Shown here one piece after another: positions 7,684-15,749 of a DNA stretch of 37,470 nucleotides (position 1 is the first letter of the stretch; the number at the start of each line of letters is the position of its first letter). The notes beneath the pieces are model-generated. The model had not been told where the DNA came from, made no database searches, and was given only the letters and a program-made list of their open reading frames with translations. Location of the stretch: assembly GCA_017541035.1 (NCBI GenBank), contig JAFXZW010000077.1, positions 1 to 37,470 on the forward strand, in the 5' to 3' direction. Position numbers and translations under genes: made by a program. Source of the stretch: Eubacterium sp. (GTDB lineage: Bacteria; Bacillota; Clostridia; Lachnospirales; Lachnospiraceae).

Positions 7684-8727
7684 CTACATTTCTCCTGACT
7701 TTTCCTCAGGAACTGCTTCTTTCTTCTCTTCCTTCTTCTCCTCGGGAAGTGTGAGATCCAGAGAATCCGCGATTTCCTTTAATGCTCTGGCCGAAGCCAT
7801 CAAAGCGGTGATCTCATCCTCATCCAGGGAAATGGGGATCTTCTCCTCCACGCCATCCGCACCGACGATGGCCGGCATGGAAAGGCAGATATCCGAAAGC
7901 CCGTACTGGCCTGTCATCAGGCTGGATACGGAAAGAATGGACTTCTCATCACGGGCGATGACCTCGCAGATCCTGCGGACCGCCATGGCCACGCCGTAAT
8001 AGGTGGCTTTCTTTCGGTTTATGATCTCATATGCCGAATTCTTCACCATTTCCTGAATATGCTTCTCGGACTGGTCATGATTGAAATGTCCCCTCATCTC
8101 GCAGAACTTGGAAAGGGGCACGCCAGATACCATGGCGCTGCTCCAGGCCGCCAGCTCACTGTCACCATGCTCACCGATGATAAATGCATGAACGGTCCTG
8201 TTATCAATGGACAGATGTTCACCCAGCATGGTCTTCAGTCTTGCGGTATCCAGAACCGTACCGGAACCGATAACACGGTTTGTCGGGAAACCGGAGAGCT
8301 TCTGTGCCACATAAGTAAGAATATCCACGGGATTGGAAACGATCAGCAGAACGCCCTCGCATTTTCTCTTCGCGATCTCGGGAATGATGGTCTTGAAGAT
8401 CGCCACATTCTTCTGCACCAGCTGAAGCCGCGTTTCACCGGGCTTCTGAGCTGCGCCTGCGGTAATGATGATCACCGAAGCATCTACGATATCATCATAG
8501 GTACCTGCATAGATCTTCATGGGCTTTGCAAAGGGAACGCCATGGCTGATATCCATTGCCTCGCCTTCCGCGCGGTTATGATCCACATCGATCAGCACCA
8601 GCTCTGAAAAAATACCTCCCTCCATCAACGCAAAGGCTGTTGAGGAACCGACAAATCCGCAGCCGATGATGGCCGCCTTGCGGATATCCACATTTTTCTC
8701 CACTGTGTTATCAAGCAGCTTTTTCAT
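7684..8727 (-). CDS. ldh: L-lactate dehydrogenase
   Basis: This 347-residue NAD-dependent enzyme interconverts pyruvate and L-lactate in fermentation. The nucleotide-binding motif GCGFVG (residues 22-27) and the NAD-selecting Asp47 are present. The substrate loop has QKPGETR with Gln94 in the position that is Arg in malate dehydrogenases, and Arg100, Asp160, Arg163 and His187 (IGEHGDSE) complete the active site. The start at 8727 is chosen because GGAGGAGGG lies five bases before it; an upstream ATG at 8754 has no such site. An odd feature is a charged Glu/Lys tail of about 20 residues after the normal C-terminus. The gene follows a membrane protein gene by 33 bases, so the two probably share a transcript. 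Confidence 0.9.
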   Translation of the reverse strand: MKKLLDNTVEKNVDIRKAAIIGCGFVGSSTAFALMEGGIFSELVLIDVDHNRAEGEAMDISHGVPFAKPMKIYAGTYDDIVDASVIIITAGAAQKPGETRLQLVQKNVAIFKTIIPEIAKRKCEGVLLIVSNPVDILTYVAQKLSGFPTNRVIGSGTVLDTARLKTMLGEHLSIDNRTVHAFIIGEHGDSELAAWSSAMVSGVPLSKFCEMRGHFNHDQSEKHIQEMVKNSAYEIINRKKATYYGVAMAVRRICEVIARDEKSILSVSSLMTGQYGLSDICLSMPAIVGADGVEEKIPISLDEDEITALMASARALKEIADSLDLTLPEEKKEEKKEAVPEEKSGEM

Positions 8728-8760
8728 GTAACCCTCCTCCCCTTTATCGGGCAAAATAAA

Positions 8761-9465
8761 TTATTCTCCCGCTTCCTCAGACATCTGCATCACATGCTGC
8801 AGGAAGCCGTAGAAAAGAAGAACGACACCAAAGGATGCAAAGCCTCTGGTAAAATTACTGATCAACGTTACATTAAACAGGCGAAGTATCCATCCGAGCA
8901 GCCAGAGCACCAGTGGATTCAGAGCGATGAAATAAATGGGAAGCTTCAGACGTCTCTGCCAGATCTGGTACATATAGGGAATCGATGTACAGACGATCTT
9001 CATGATCATGAGTACATAGAACGGGATAGCCATGTAGAAGAAAACATCCTCTACGATGGTCAGCATATCCGCTCCCATCAGAGATGTGGCGTACAGCTTC
9101 TTGTACATGATGGGAAGGATGCATCCTTTTGCATGCAGGAAAAGCTCTCCAACGACGAGAGAAATGCCCCCCAGTTCAAAGGCCTGTACCGCGCGCAGAC
9201 TCCAGGGATCCTTCCTGGAAGCCGTCATCTTCATCAGGCGGATCATATCACGCATACCGAAGAAAAGAAGGAACACTGCCACACAGCAGATCAGCATACC
9301 TGCCTCATAGCGCCAGGTTGCTGCTTTTGTCCAGCTGCTTTGAACGATTCCGTTGGACACATTATCTGACGAAAGACTTTCCATAAACCAGTCACTGATC
9401 ATAAGAAGCGCGCCGCCGGACATCCCGGTGATCATACTCTGCATCAGCTTTTGCTTATTTTTCAT
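8761..9465 (-). CDS. Predicted six-helix membrane protein, family not recognised
   Basis: The 234-residue product has about six hydrophobic segments (roughly 11-28, 55-71, 98-112, 135-158, 173-196 and 206-224) and no soluble domain. Short basic stretches between helices, such as RDMIRLMKMTASRK, are probably cytoplasmic. I do not recognise the family. It has its own consensus-like promoter and a preceding terminator, and it lies directly upstream of L-lactate dehydrogenase. A role in exchange of fermentation products or membrane physiology would be a guess from position only. Confidence 0.8.
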   Translation of the reverse strand: MKNKQKLMQSMITGMSGGALLMISDWFMESLSSDNVSNGIVQSSWTKAATWRYEAGMLICCVAVFLLFFGMRDMIRLMKMTASRKDPWSLRAVQAFELGGISLVVGELFLHAKGCILPIMYKKLYATSLMGADMLTIVEDVFFYMAIPFYVLMIMKIVCTSIPYMYQIWQRRLKLPIYFIALNPLVLWLLGWILRLFNVTLISNFTRGFASFGVVLLFYGFLQHVMQMSEEAGE

Positions 9466-9506
9466 CCCCGTTCCCCTTCCTCAAATGAACCTCACTCCTA
9501 TCCTCT

Positions 9507-9535
9507 ATCATACTCTTTGACCGGTTTTCGGTCAA
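9507..9535 (-). promoter_or_regulatory. Promoter of the membrane protein-ldh unit, with overlapping palindrome
   Basis: On the minus strand TTGACC (9530-9535) and TATGAT (9507-9512) are spaced by 17 bases. The -35 hexamer is one arm of an inverted repeat, TTGACC/GGTCAA (9517-9522 and 9530-9535, seven-base gap), so a repressor could bind here. The promoter is well supported; the operator is an inference. Confidence 0.7.
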
Positions 9536-9537
9536 TC

Positions 9538-9566
9538 AAAAAATGCCCCGTCCGGGGCATTTTTTT
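9538..9566 (-). terminator. Intrinsic terminator of the htrA-tgt-yajC-lipoprotein run
   Basis: aaaaaatgcccc and ggggcatttttt form a perfect 12-bp stem with a four-base loop, 13 bases after the lipoprotein stop codon. The T run is present in the minus direction. It separates the upstream group from the membrane protein-ldh unit. Confidence 0.92.
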
Positions 9567-9578
9567 GTATGTCTGTTG

Positions 9579-10340
9579 TCAGGATGTAATCAGCTTTGAA
9601 ACATGAGAAGCCGCATCTTCCAGAGTATCTTCACCCTGCAGCGTATAGGTAAGAAGGATAATGATATCCGACTTTCTGATGGCAAACTGCGCACGTCTTC
9701 CAACGCCTTCCCGTTGTTCCTCTATGGTCAGCGTCGACCAGGTCTCCCCCAGATAGTCCATATCAATCACATCAACATTTTCATACTGACGGGCGGAAAG
9801 CTCCAGATACTCTCTGGCGGTCATATCCTTCATGTAATACAGCTTCGGGTTCACATATGATACGATCAGATTGGAACCCGTGTCTGCATCATAAGCAATG
9901 GCACAGGTCATATTCTTTATGGAGTAAGGGCTTACCACCCCATACCACTGACGGTTCACTTCATCCTCCGTCTGACCGGTAGCCGCGGCTACACCTGCCG
10001 CATCATACATGCGCCACAAAGCGCCGTCCACCTGAATGACAAAGCCTGCGAAGGGATTATAGTAGGTATTCCCGTCATAGGTTCCTGTCAGAGTCGTGCT
10101 TGTGGAAAGATCCGCATCCACATCATTTCCGTTTACGGGATCCCCCTCACTCAGTCCTGAGGGCACAACCTCCGGTTTCTCCGTGGATTGTCCGGTATAT
10201 TTTTCCCCGGGTTTAATGGTTTCCTGCTCAAAATTCGGTGATGTGTACTTCTCCTCCGGTTCGTTTCCGCAGGCGGAAAAACCGCACATAAGCAGAACAG
10301 CCCCTGCCAAAAGGAGTGTCTTCCTTCGTATGCTCTTCAT
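9579..10340 (-). CDS. Predicted lipoprotein, function unknown
   Basis: The 253-residue product begins with a basic and hydrophobic signal (KSIRRKTLLLAGAVLLMCG) ending in a lipobox-like FSAC at residues 21-24, so it should be a surface-anchored lipoprotein. A Pro/Glu/Ser/Thr-rich linker of about 60 residues follows, then a compact domain (about 90-253) containing WYGVVSPYSIKN and LGETWSTLTIEEQREG. I do not recognise this domain. It is the last gene of the htrA-tgt-yajC-lipoprotein run, 42 bases after yajC, and proximity to secretion and quality-control genes is compatible with an envelope role. Confidence 0.8.
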   Translation of the reverse strand: MKSIRRKTLLLAGAVLLMCGFSACGNEPEEKYTSPNFEQETIKPGEKYTGQSTEKPEVVPSGLSEGDPVNGNDVDADLSTSTTLTGTYDGNTYYNPFAGFVIQVDGALWRMYDAAGVAAATGQTEDEVNRQWYGVVSPYSIKNMTCAIAYDADTGSNLIVSYVNPKLYYMKDMTAREYLELSARQYENVDVIDMDYLGETWSTLTIEEQREGVGRRAQFAIRKSDIIILLTYTLQGEDTLEDAASHVSKLITS

Positions 10341-10381
10341 ATCCGTCTCCTGATCCGATCCGGGTCAGTGCATCTCCGGAT

Positions 10382-10813
10382 CTATTTCTTTTCCTTGGAT
10401 TCTTTGGAATCCTTTGCGTCCTTTGCATCCTTTGACTCTTTGGAATCCTTTGCGTCCTTGCTGTCCTTTGTATCGGTGGTCTCGGTCACCTCAGCGGATC
10501 CGGCTTTTTCTACCTCGGCAATGGCGCGCTTATGCATGGGAATACGGCAGTTTTTATTATTACCGAACTCGACGATAACGGTCGTATCATCCACTACATC
10601 CAGAATGGTTCCGTAAAACCCGCTGGTGGTCATGATGTTATCACCCGGCTCGAGGGAATTCTGAAGCTCATCCGCCTTCTTCTGCTGCTTCTTCTGAGGA
10701 CGGATCAGCATGAAATACATCAGTCCCACAAAGAACAGAAGATAGATCACGATCATCCAAATGCTTCCGCCGCCGCCACCTTGTTCGCCACCTGAAAGAA
10801 TCATTCCTGTCAT
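10382..10813 (-). CDS. yajC: Preprotein translocase subunit YajC
   Basis: This 143-residue protein has the YajC plan: a short N-terminus, one transmembrane helix (about 15-37, WMIVIYLLFFVGLMYFMLI), then RPQKKQQKK and the conserved core LEPGDNIMTTSGFYGTI. YajC associates with SecDF at the Sec translocon. The frame extends to an ATG at 10870, but 10813 is preferred because AGGAG lies eight bases before it. The C-terminal 35 residues are an unusual Lys/Asp/Ser repeat (KDSKDAKDSKESKDA), encoded by near-identical 18-19-base units at about 10385-10470. It follows tgt, a common arrangement in Firmicutes, and has a candidate promoter of its own. Confidence 0.92.
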   Translation of the reverse strand: MTGMILSGGEQGGGGGSIWMIVIYLLFFVGLMYFMLIRPQKKQQKKADELQNSLEPGDNIMTTSGFYGTILDVVDDTTVIVEFGNNKNCRIPMHKRAIAEVEKAGSAEVTETTDTKDSKDAKDSKESKDAKDAKDSKESKEKK

Positions 10814-10872
10814 TTCCATATCTCCTTTATAAAACTTTTTTCTGCATCTTTCGTCAGAACATATACCCACCT

Positions 10873-10901
10873 ATATTACATTGTTTTTCCAAAATATGCA
10901 A
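10873..10901 (-). promoter_or_regulatory. Candidate promoter of yajC
   Basis: On the minus strand TTGCAT (10896-10901) and TAATAT (10873-10878) are spaced by 17 bases, in the gap between tgt and yajC. It would allow yajC and the lipoprotein to be transcribed independently of tgt. Confidence 0.5.
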
Positions 10902-10912
10902 CCGATTCTTTC

Positions 10913-12049
10913 TTAATTTTTCGTAACAGTATTCAGCTTCTCCAGCGTGTCTTTTTTGAATGTGCTCCACCTTCCTTCCCGGATGGCCTCCCGGATCTCC
11001 TCCATCAGATGGTTGTAAAACCAGAGATTATGCAGAACGGCAAGCCGGAGTCCCAGCATTTCCTCGGCTTTCAGAAGATGGCGGATATATGCCCGGGAAA
11101 AACGTCTGCAGGCCGGACACATACAGCCCTCCTCGATGGGCCGGGAATCCAGTTCGTAGCATTTGTTCTTCAGATTCAGTTTTCCGTAATGGGTATAAAC
11201 CTGCCCATGGCGTCCGTTGCGGGAGGGATACACACAGTCAAAAAAGTCCACGCCGCGGTCCACGGCTTCGAGGATATTCTCCGGTGTTCCGACTCCCATC
11301 AGATATGTGGGCTTCTTCCGGGGAAGATGCGGAACCGTAACGTCCAGAATGTGATACATTTCTTCATGGGTCTCACCTACGGCAAGACCACCGATGGCAT
11401 ATCCCGGAAGCTCAAGCTCCGAGATCCTTTCCGCATGGTCGATCCTGATATCATCGATGACCCCGCCCTGATTGATGCCAAAAAGATACTGCTCCCGGTT
11501 GACCGTATCCGCAAGACCGTTCAATTCCGCCAGCTTCTCCTTACAGCGCACCAGCCAGCGGAAGGTTCTGTCCACGGAGGGCTGTATATAGGAACGCTCC
11601 GCTTTTGCCGGAGGACACTCGTCAAATGCCATGGCAATGGTGGAGCCCAGATTCGACTGAATCTGCATGGATTCCTCCGGGCCCATGAAGATCTTCCGTC
11701 CGTCGATATGGGAATGGAAGGATACGCCTTCCTCCCGTATGGCCCGCAGCTTTGCCAGGGAATACACCTGAAAACCTCCCGAATCCGTCAGGATCGGTCC
11801 CCTCCAGGTCGTAAAATCCCGCAGCCCTCCAAGCTGCTTCACGATCTCATCACCGGGTCGAACATGAAGGTGGTAGGTATTACACAGCAAAACGCCAGTG
11901 CCGATGGTCGTAAGATCCTCGGCACTGACTGCTCCCTTGATAGCTGCCACGGTTCCCACATTCATGAAAACCGGAGTCTCGATCACCCCATGGGGTGTAT
12001 GGAAACGGCCGCTTTTGGCGCGGCCGTCCTCCGCGATCAGTTCATACAT
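10913..12049 (-). CDS. tgt: tRNA-guanine transglycosylase
   Basis: This 378-residue TIM-barrel enzyme swaps guanine 34 in GUN-anticodon tRNAs for preQ1, on the way to queuosine. Asp89 in TDSGGFQVYSL and the nucleophile Asp271 in FFDCVYPSRNGRHG are present. The zinc site is formed by Cys309, Cys311, Cys314 and His340 (CMCPAC and VLHNLWFY). An AGAGGATAA ribosome site precedes the ATG. The gene starts 27 bases after the htrA-like stop and is followed by yajC. No other queuosine gene is in the window. Confidence 0.97.
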   Translation of the reverse strand: MYELIAEDGRAKSGRFHTPHGVIETPVFMNVGTVAAIKGAVSAEDLTTIGTGVLLCNTYHLHVRPGDEIVKQLGGLRDFTTWRGPILTDSGGFQVYSLAKLRAIREEGVSFHSHIDGRKIFMGPEESMQIQSNLGSTIAMAFDECPPAKAERSYIQPSVDRTFRWLVRCKEKLAELNGLADTVNREQYLFGINQGGVIDDIRIDHAERISELELPGYAIGGLAVGETHEEMYHILDVTVPHLPRKKPTYLMGVGTPENILEAVDRGVDFFDCVYPSRNGRHGQVYTHYGKLNLKNKCYELDSRPIEEGCMCPACRRFSRAYIRHLLKAEEMLGLRLAVLHNLWFYNHLMEEIREAIREGRWSTFKKDTLEKLNTVTKN

Positions 12050-12076
12050 GAATTATCCTCTGTGCTAAAAGATTAT

Positions 12077-13630
12077 TTACTCCTGCGCAAGGGTTACCTT
12101 AACGGTTTCGGACGAATACTGTCCCGAATTGCTTGCTCTCTGCAGTGTCAGTTCAACCTGATCTCCACCCTTATAGGCCTGAAGCGCATCCATCAGCTCA
12201 TCCATCGTCTCAACCGTCTTTCCGTTGATCGCCGTGATGATATCGCCTGTACGGATTCCCGCGTCCTCTGCCGGTCCGTCGGAAATGAGGCTCTTTACGT
12301 AAATGCCTATGGGCATTCCGTAGATCTGGGAATACTCCTGTGTCACGGTGGCGCCGGTGATCCCGACATAGGTTCTTCCCCGGGTACCGTTCTGGATCAG
12401 ATTATTAATGATACTCATGGCCTTATTGATGGGGATGGAGAAGCCCATTCCCTCAACCTTGCTGTCCACATATTTTACGGAATTGATTCCGATCACTTCA
12501 CCCTTTGCGTTGAAAAGGGCGCCGCCGCTGTTGCCGGGGTTGATTGCCGCATCCGTCTGGATATAGAAGCTTCCGTTATTTCCGGAGATCGTACGGTTCA
12601 GAGCACTGATATAACCAACGGTAACCGACTGGCCGTAGCCAAGTGCATTACCGATGGCGATGGCCGGCTCACCTACCTGCAGGGCATCGGAATCACCCGT
12701 TACGGCAATGGAGATCGCTTTGGCCGTGCTCTCCGGAATGTCCTTGATGGGGATCTGAACAACCGCTACGTCAGCATTACTATCATAGCCTGTTACCTTT
12801 GCCTTCAGCATCTGACCGTCATTGAAGCCCACATTGATTTCTTTGGCATTTTCAATCACATGATAATTCGTTGCAATATAAAGATAATCATCTGTCTTTC
12901 CGATAATGATACCGGAACCGGCTCCCGTCGCTTCCCTCTCATACTGCTGGAAATAATACTGATAGGACGTAGTAACCGTTGTGGTGATGGAAACTATGGA
13001 AGGCTGTGCCTTCTTCACGATTTCTGCCACATCATAGGAAATGGTATTCGTTGTTCCGTTATCGGGGTTTACAGTAGTCTGTGTTCCGATGGAATCAGGC
13101 GTTGCCGGCGTATAGGAAGCCTGGGTGGAAGAGGATTCCGTACTGCTCTTCTTATCACCGAAGAGTCTGTTCATTCCAATAAAGACTCCGGATGCGATCA
13201 CACCGAATACCAGTGCAAGTGCCGCAGTCAGAAGGAATTTTCTTCCGTTTCCGGACTTCTTTTCCGGTCCCTTTCCTCCCGCCGGGTTCGGCTTCTTCGG
13301 TTCATAACCGCTTACATAGCTTCCCTTCGAGATCTGTCCCTGATCAAAGCTTCCGTTTTGCAGCGCCCCCCGGTCATAACTCTGTGTTGTTCTCTGTGCT
13401 TGATAACCGCTATACTGAGACGTCGCACCCTGAACAAATCCATTTGTGGGACGGGAAGCAGGTTCGCCGGTTTTCGCTTCCTGCATCTTCCTTTCTGCCG
13501 CTGTCATATACTGATCGGGATAGGGTTCCGGCCGGTAAGCAGTAAGCCGGGGATCATACCCCTCCGGTTTGTCCTGTCTTGATTCCATTTCCTTCTTTCC
13601 GTATGTAAAGGTTCCGAATTCATCATTCAT
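12077..13630 (-). CDS. htrA: Membrane-anchored HtrA/DegP-type serine protease
   Basis: The 517-residue protein is an envelope quality-control protease. Residues 1-130 are a hydrophilic, Gly/Ser/Gln/Tyr-rich cytoplasmic segment. One helix spans about 131-155 (KFLLTAALALVFGVIASGVF). A Ser/Thr-rich linker is followed by the trypsin-like domain (about 205-395) with His257 (NYHVI), Asp287 (NADVAV) and Ser368 (GNSGGA). A PDZ domain occupies about 410-510 (GPAEDAGIRTGDIITAINGK). AGGAGG lies seven bases before the ATG. The long low-complexity cytoplasmic segment is common in Firmicute HtrA proteins but longer than minimal. It heads the tgt-yajC-lipoprotein run. Confidence 0.94.
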   Translation of the reverse strand: MNDEFGTFTYGKKEMESRQDKPEGYDPRLTAYRPEPYPDQYMTAAERKMQEAKTGEPASRPTNGFVQGATSQYSGYQAQRTTQSYDRGALQNGSFDQGQISKGSYVSGYEPKKPNPAGGKGPEKKSGNGRKFLLTAALALVFGVIASGVFIGMNRLFGDKKSSTESSSTQASYTPATPDSIGTQTTVNPDNGTTNTISYDVAEIVKKAQPSIVSITTTVTTSYQYYFQQYEREATGAGSGIIIGKTDDYLYIATNYHVIENAKEINVGFNDGQMLKAKVTGYDSNADVAVVQIPIKDIPESTAKAISIAVTGDSDALQVGEPAIAIGNALGYGQSVTVGYISALNRTISGNNGSFYIQTDAAINPGNSGGALFNAKGEVIGINSVKYVDSKVEGMGFSIPINKAMSIINNLIQNGTRGRTYVGITGATVTQEYSQIYGMPIGIYVKSLISDGPAEDAGIRTGDIITAINGKTVETMDELMDALQAYKGGDQVELTLQRASNSGQYSSETVKVTLAQE

Positions 13631-13673
13631 AGCCGTACCTCCTTACCTGTCTATACGTTTTTCCTCAATCATT

Positions 13674-13686
13674 TTATGTGACATAA
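13674..13686. promoter_or_regulatory. 13-bp palindrome in the htrA leader
   Basis: TTATGT-G-ACATAA is a perfect odd palindrome 44-56 bases upstream of the htrA start codon, inside an A+T-rich 266-base gap shared with the divergent ABC exporter. It could be an operator for a stress regulator. I found no convincing -35/-10 pair beside it, so the role is uncertain. Confidence 0.25.
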
Positions 13687-13896
13687 TTTATTCTTTTTTT
13701 ATGTTTATTTTGTGATATACTTATTATGCATTTTTTAACTTTTATCGATGTAACTGTGAATAAACTGTAACGACAATGCGGTAACCACAAGGGTATGATA
13801 ACTCTTGTCCCGGCATAAAAGGCCGGATCATCTGCAGGTCAGAAAACTCCAGTAGAGTATACCCGATCTGGGTGAGGATGTCAAAAAGGAGTCAAA

Positions 13897-14574
13897 ATGC
13901 TTACCTTGTCCAATGTAAAACTGAACTATCGGAAGCGCACCATCCTGCAGGATGTGAATCTTACCGTCCGCCCCGGCCAGACAGTGGGGCTGCTGGGACT
14001 TAACGGCTCCGGCAAATCCACTCTTCTGCTCAGCATGGCGGGAGTCAAGCGACCCGCGGAAGGAGAGATCCTTCTGGACGGGAAAAGTGAGAAAGAGGAT
14101 CCAAAGGGATATCACGCTTCCATCGGCTTTGTCACTCAGGAAAATGCACTGATCGATGAGCTTACAGCCATGGATAATCTCAGACTGTGGACGGACATGG
14201 ATAAGGAAGGGATCCGGAACACACTGGAGAATACGAATCTGTCCGTACTCGGAGTCCATACCTGGCTTTCCACGAAGGTATCCCGGATGTCCGGTGGTAT
14301 GAAGAAACGTCTCTCCATCGCCACGGTTCTGATCAATAAGCCCCGTATTCTTCTTCTGGATGAACCTCTGGCTGCTCTGGACCTTCTTGCAAAAAAAGAC
14401 ATCCTGCATTTTCTCTCCCTGTTCCGGGCAGGAGGCGGTCTTACGGTAGTCGCTTCCCACGACCAGCAGATCTTTGATTTCTGCGATGATATCTATCTTC
14501 TGAAGGACGGTTTCTGCCAGAGCCTGTCCGGACTTCCTGCCGGAACTCCGGTTACGGAGGTTCTGAGCCGGTGA
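13897..14574 (+). CDS. ABC exporter ATPase subunit
   Basis: The 225-residue nucleotide-binding protein should energise the two permeases that follow. Walker A is GLNGSGKST (residues 34-42), the signature is RMSGGMKKR (130-138) and Walker B is ILLLDE (151-156). AAGGAG lies five bases before the ATG. It heads a three-gene plus-strand unit: 55 bases separate it from the first permease. The type resembles small drug or lipid exporters (ABC-2 class). No histidine kinase, immunity gene or bacteriocin precursor lies beside it to indicate a substrate. Confidence 0.9.
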   Translation: MLTLSNVKLNYRKRTILQDVNLTVRPGQTVGLLGLNGSGKSTLLLSMAGVKRPAEGEILLDGKSEKEDPKGYHASIGFVTQENALIDELTAMDNLRLWTDMDKEGIRNTLENTNLSVLGVHTWLSTKVSRMSGGMKKRLSIATVLINKPRILLLDEPLAALDLLAKKDILHFLSLFRAGGGLTVVASHDQQIFDFCDDIYLLKDGFCQSLSGLPAGTPVTEVLSR

Positions 14575-14629
14575 CGATACCTGCCTTTTCTTCGGTCCAC
14601 TATCCCCAGCGGAAAAAAGGGAGCTTCCC

Positions 14630-15739
14630 ATGAACTTCTCACAGTTAAAAAGAACCATACGAATGGATTTGAAGCGGGCGATACACCTGCTTCCTTCCGT
14701 TGCCATTTATACCCTGATCTTTCTCCTCGGATCTCTTGTGATCATTAAAAGCGGCGAGGCACTCTTCTTTCAGCCCAATCAGAACGCCAAGGTGACCGTA
14801 GGTCTTCACATGCCGCTGGAAGACGAAGACAACGCCTTCGGTCTGAAGCTGGTTGAGGAAATGGAGAGCTTCCGGGAAACACTGGATATTCATGAATATG
14901 ACAGCATAGAAGCCGGTATGGCCGACCTGAATGACAAGAAGATCATCGCCTTTATCGTGATCCCGGCGGATTTCGTCAGCTCCCTCAACAAAGATGAGCA
15001 TCAGCCGGTGCGTATTCTCTTTCAGGAGAATAACACACTGGATGAGCATATCGTCAATGACCTTCTCCTGAACAGTGCGGATCTTCTGGGAACCGCCGAA
15101 GCAGTGAGCTACACTATCCGGAAGGTTTCTTCCGATCTCGGAGTGGAACCGGAAAAGGCTGATGCTCTGGAGAAGTCACTGAGCAGTTCGAATTTCACCT
15201 ATGTGATCGCGCGTGATCAGCTTTTTGCCCTGGAACAGTTCGATGAACTGGCGGAGCTTTCCCTCAACATGCAGCTGGCAGCCTGTTTTACCCTTCTGGT
15301 TCTCAGTCTGCTTTCTTTTCTGCTGACACCCTTCTATCAGGGGCGGAAGCCCACCTATATCATGCGTCAGCATTCCGCCGGACTCGGTCGCTTCGGCATC
15401 CGTTTTTCGGAATGGATCAGCACGGTCTTTCTACTCTACGCCTCTTATCTCATTATCTTTGCAGGACTTTTCATTGCCGGTTTCCGGGCGAATTTCATCT
15501 CGCTGGTACTTATCATCCCGGTGCTGATGCTGCTTGCGCTTTTTATCCATCTGCTGGCATACAGCGTGAAAAGCTCGGTCTATGCGAATCTGGTGATCCT
15601 GGTAGGGATCGTTCTTCTGATGTACATTTCCGGAGGACTGATCCCCATGACTCTGTTGCCGAAATTCCTGCAGAATCTGTCACATGTAAACCCTGTATAC
15701 GGAATGATCCGGCTGATGCAGCGGATCATGTTCCTGTAG
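14630..15739 (+). CDS. ABC-2 exporter permease, subunit 1
   Basis: The 369-residue membrane protein has one N-terminal helix (about 22-44), an extracytoplasmic domain of roughly 170 residues, then four clustered helices (about 215-345). This is the plan of ABC2_membrane_3/YhgE-like permeases. A GGGAG site precedes the ATG. The sequence stops shortly after NPVYGMIRLMQ, with no final helix, whereas many relatives carry one more helix. The next permease follows after 10 bases with a perfect AGGAGG site, so the two are co-translated and probably form a heterodimer. The substrate is unknown. Confidence 0.85.
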   Translation: MNFSQLKRTIRMDLKRAIHLLPSVAIYTLIFLLGSLVIIKSGEALFFQPNQNAKVTVGLHMPLEDEDNAFGLKLVEEMESFRETLDIHEYDSIEAGMADLNDKKIIAFIVIPADFVSSLNKDEHQPVRILFQENNTLDEHIVNDLLLNSADLLGTAEAVSYTIRKVSSDLGVEPEKADALEKSLSSSNFTYVIARDQLFALEQFDELAELSLNMQLAACFTLLVLSLLSFLLTPFYQGRKPTYIMRQHSAGLGRFGIRFSEWISTVFLLYASYLIIFAGLFIAGFRANFISLVLIIPVLMLLALFIHLLAYSVKSSVYANLVILVGIVLLMYISGGLIPMTLLPKFLQNLSHVNPVYGMIRLMQRIMFL

Positions 15740-15749
15740 GAGGTGCAAG

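Noticed and set aside
11009-13582. An 857-codon open frame on the plus strand opposite tgt and the htrA-like gene
   Set aside because: It runs antisense through two well-supported genes, has no family similarity, and its openness follows from the codon bias of those genes.
13740-13896. Riboswitch or small RNA upstream of the ABC exporter
   Set aside because: Only short hairpins (for example ccggc/gccgg near 13813-13829) are present, and no known riboswitch core was recognised.
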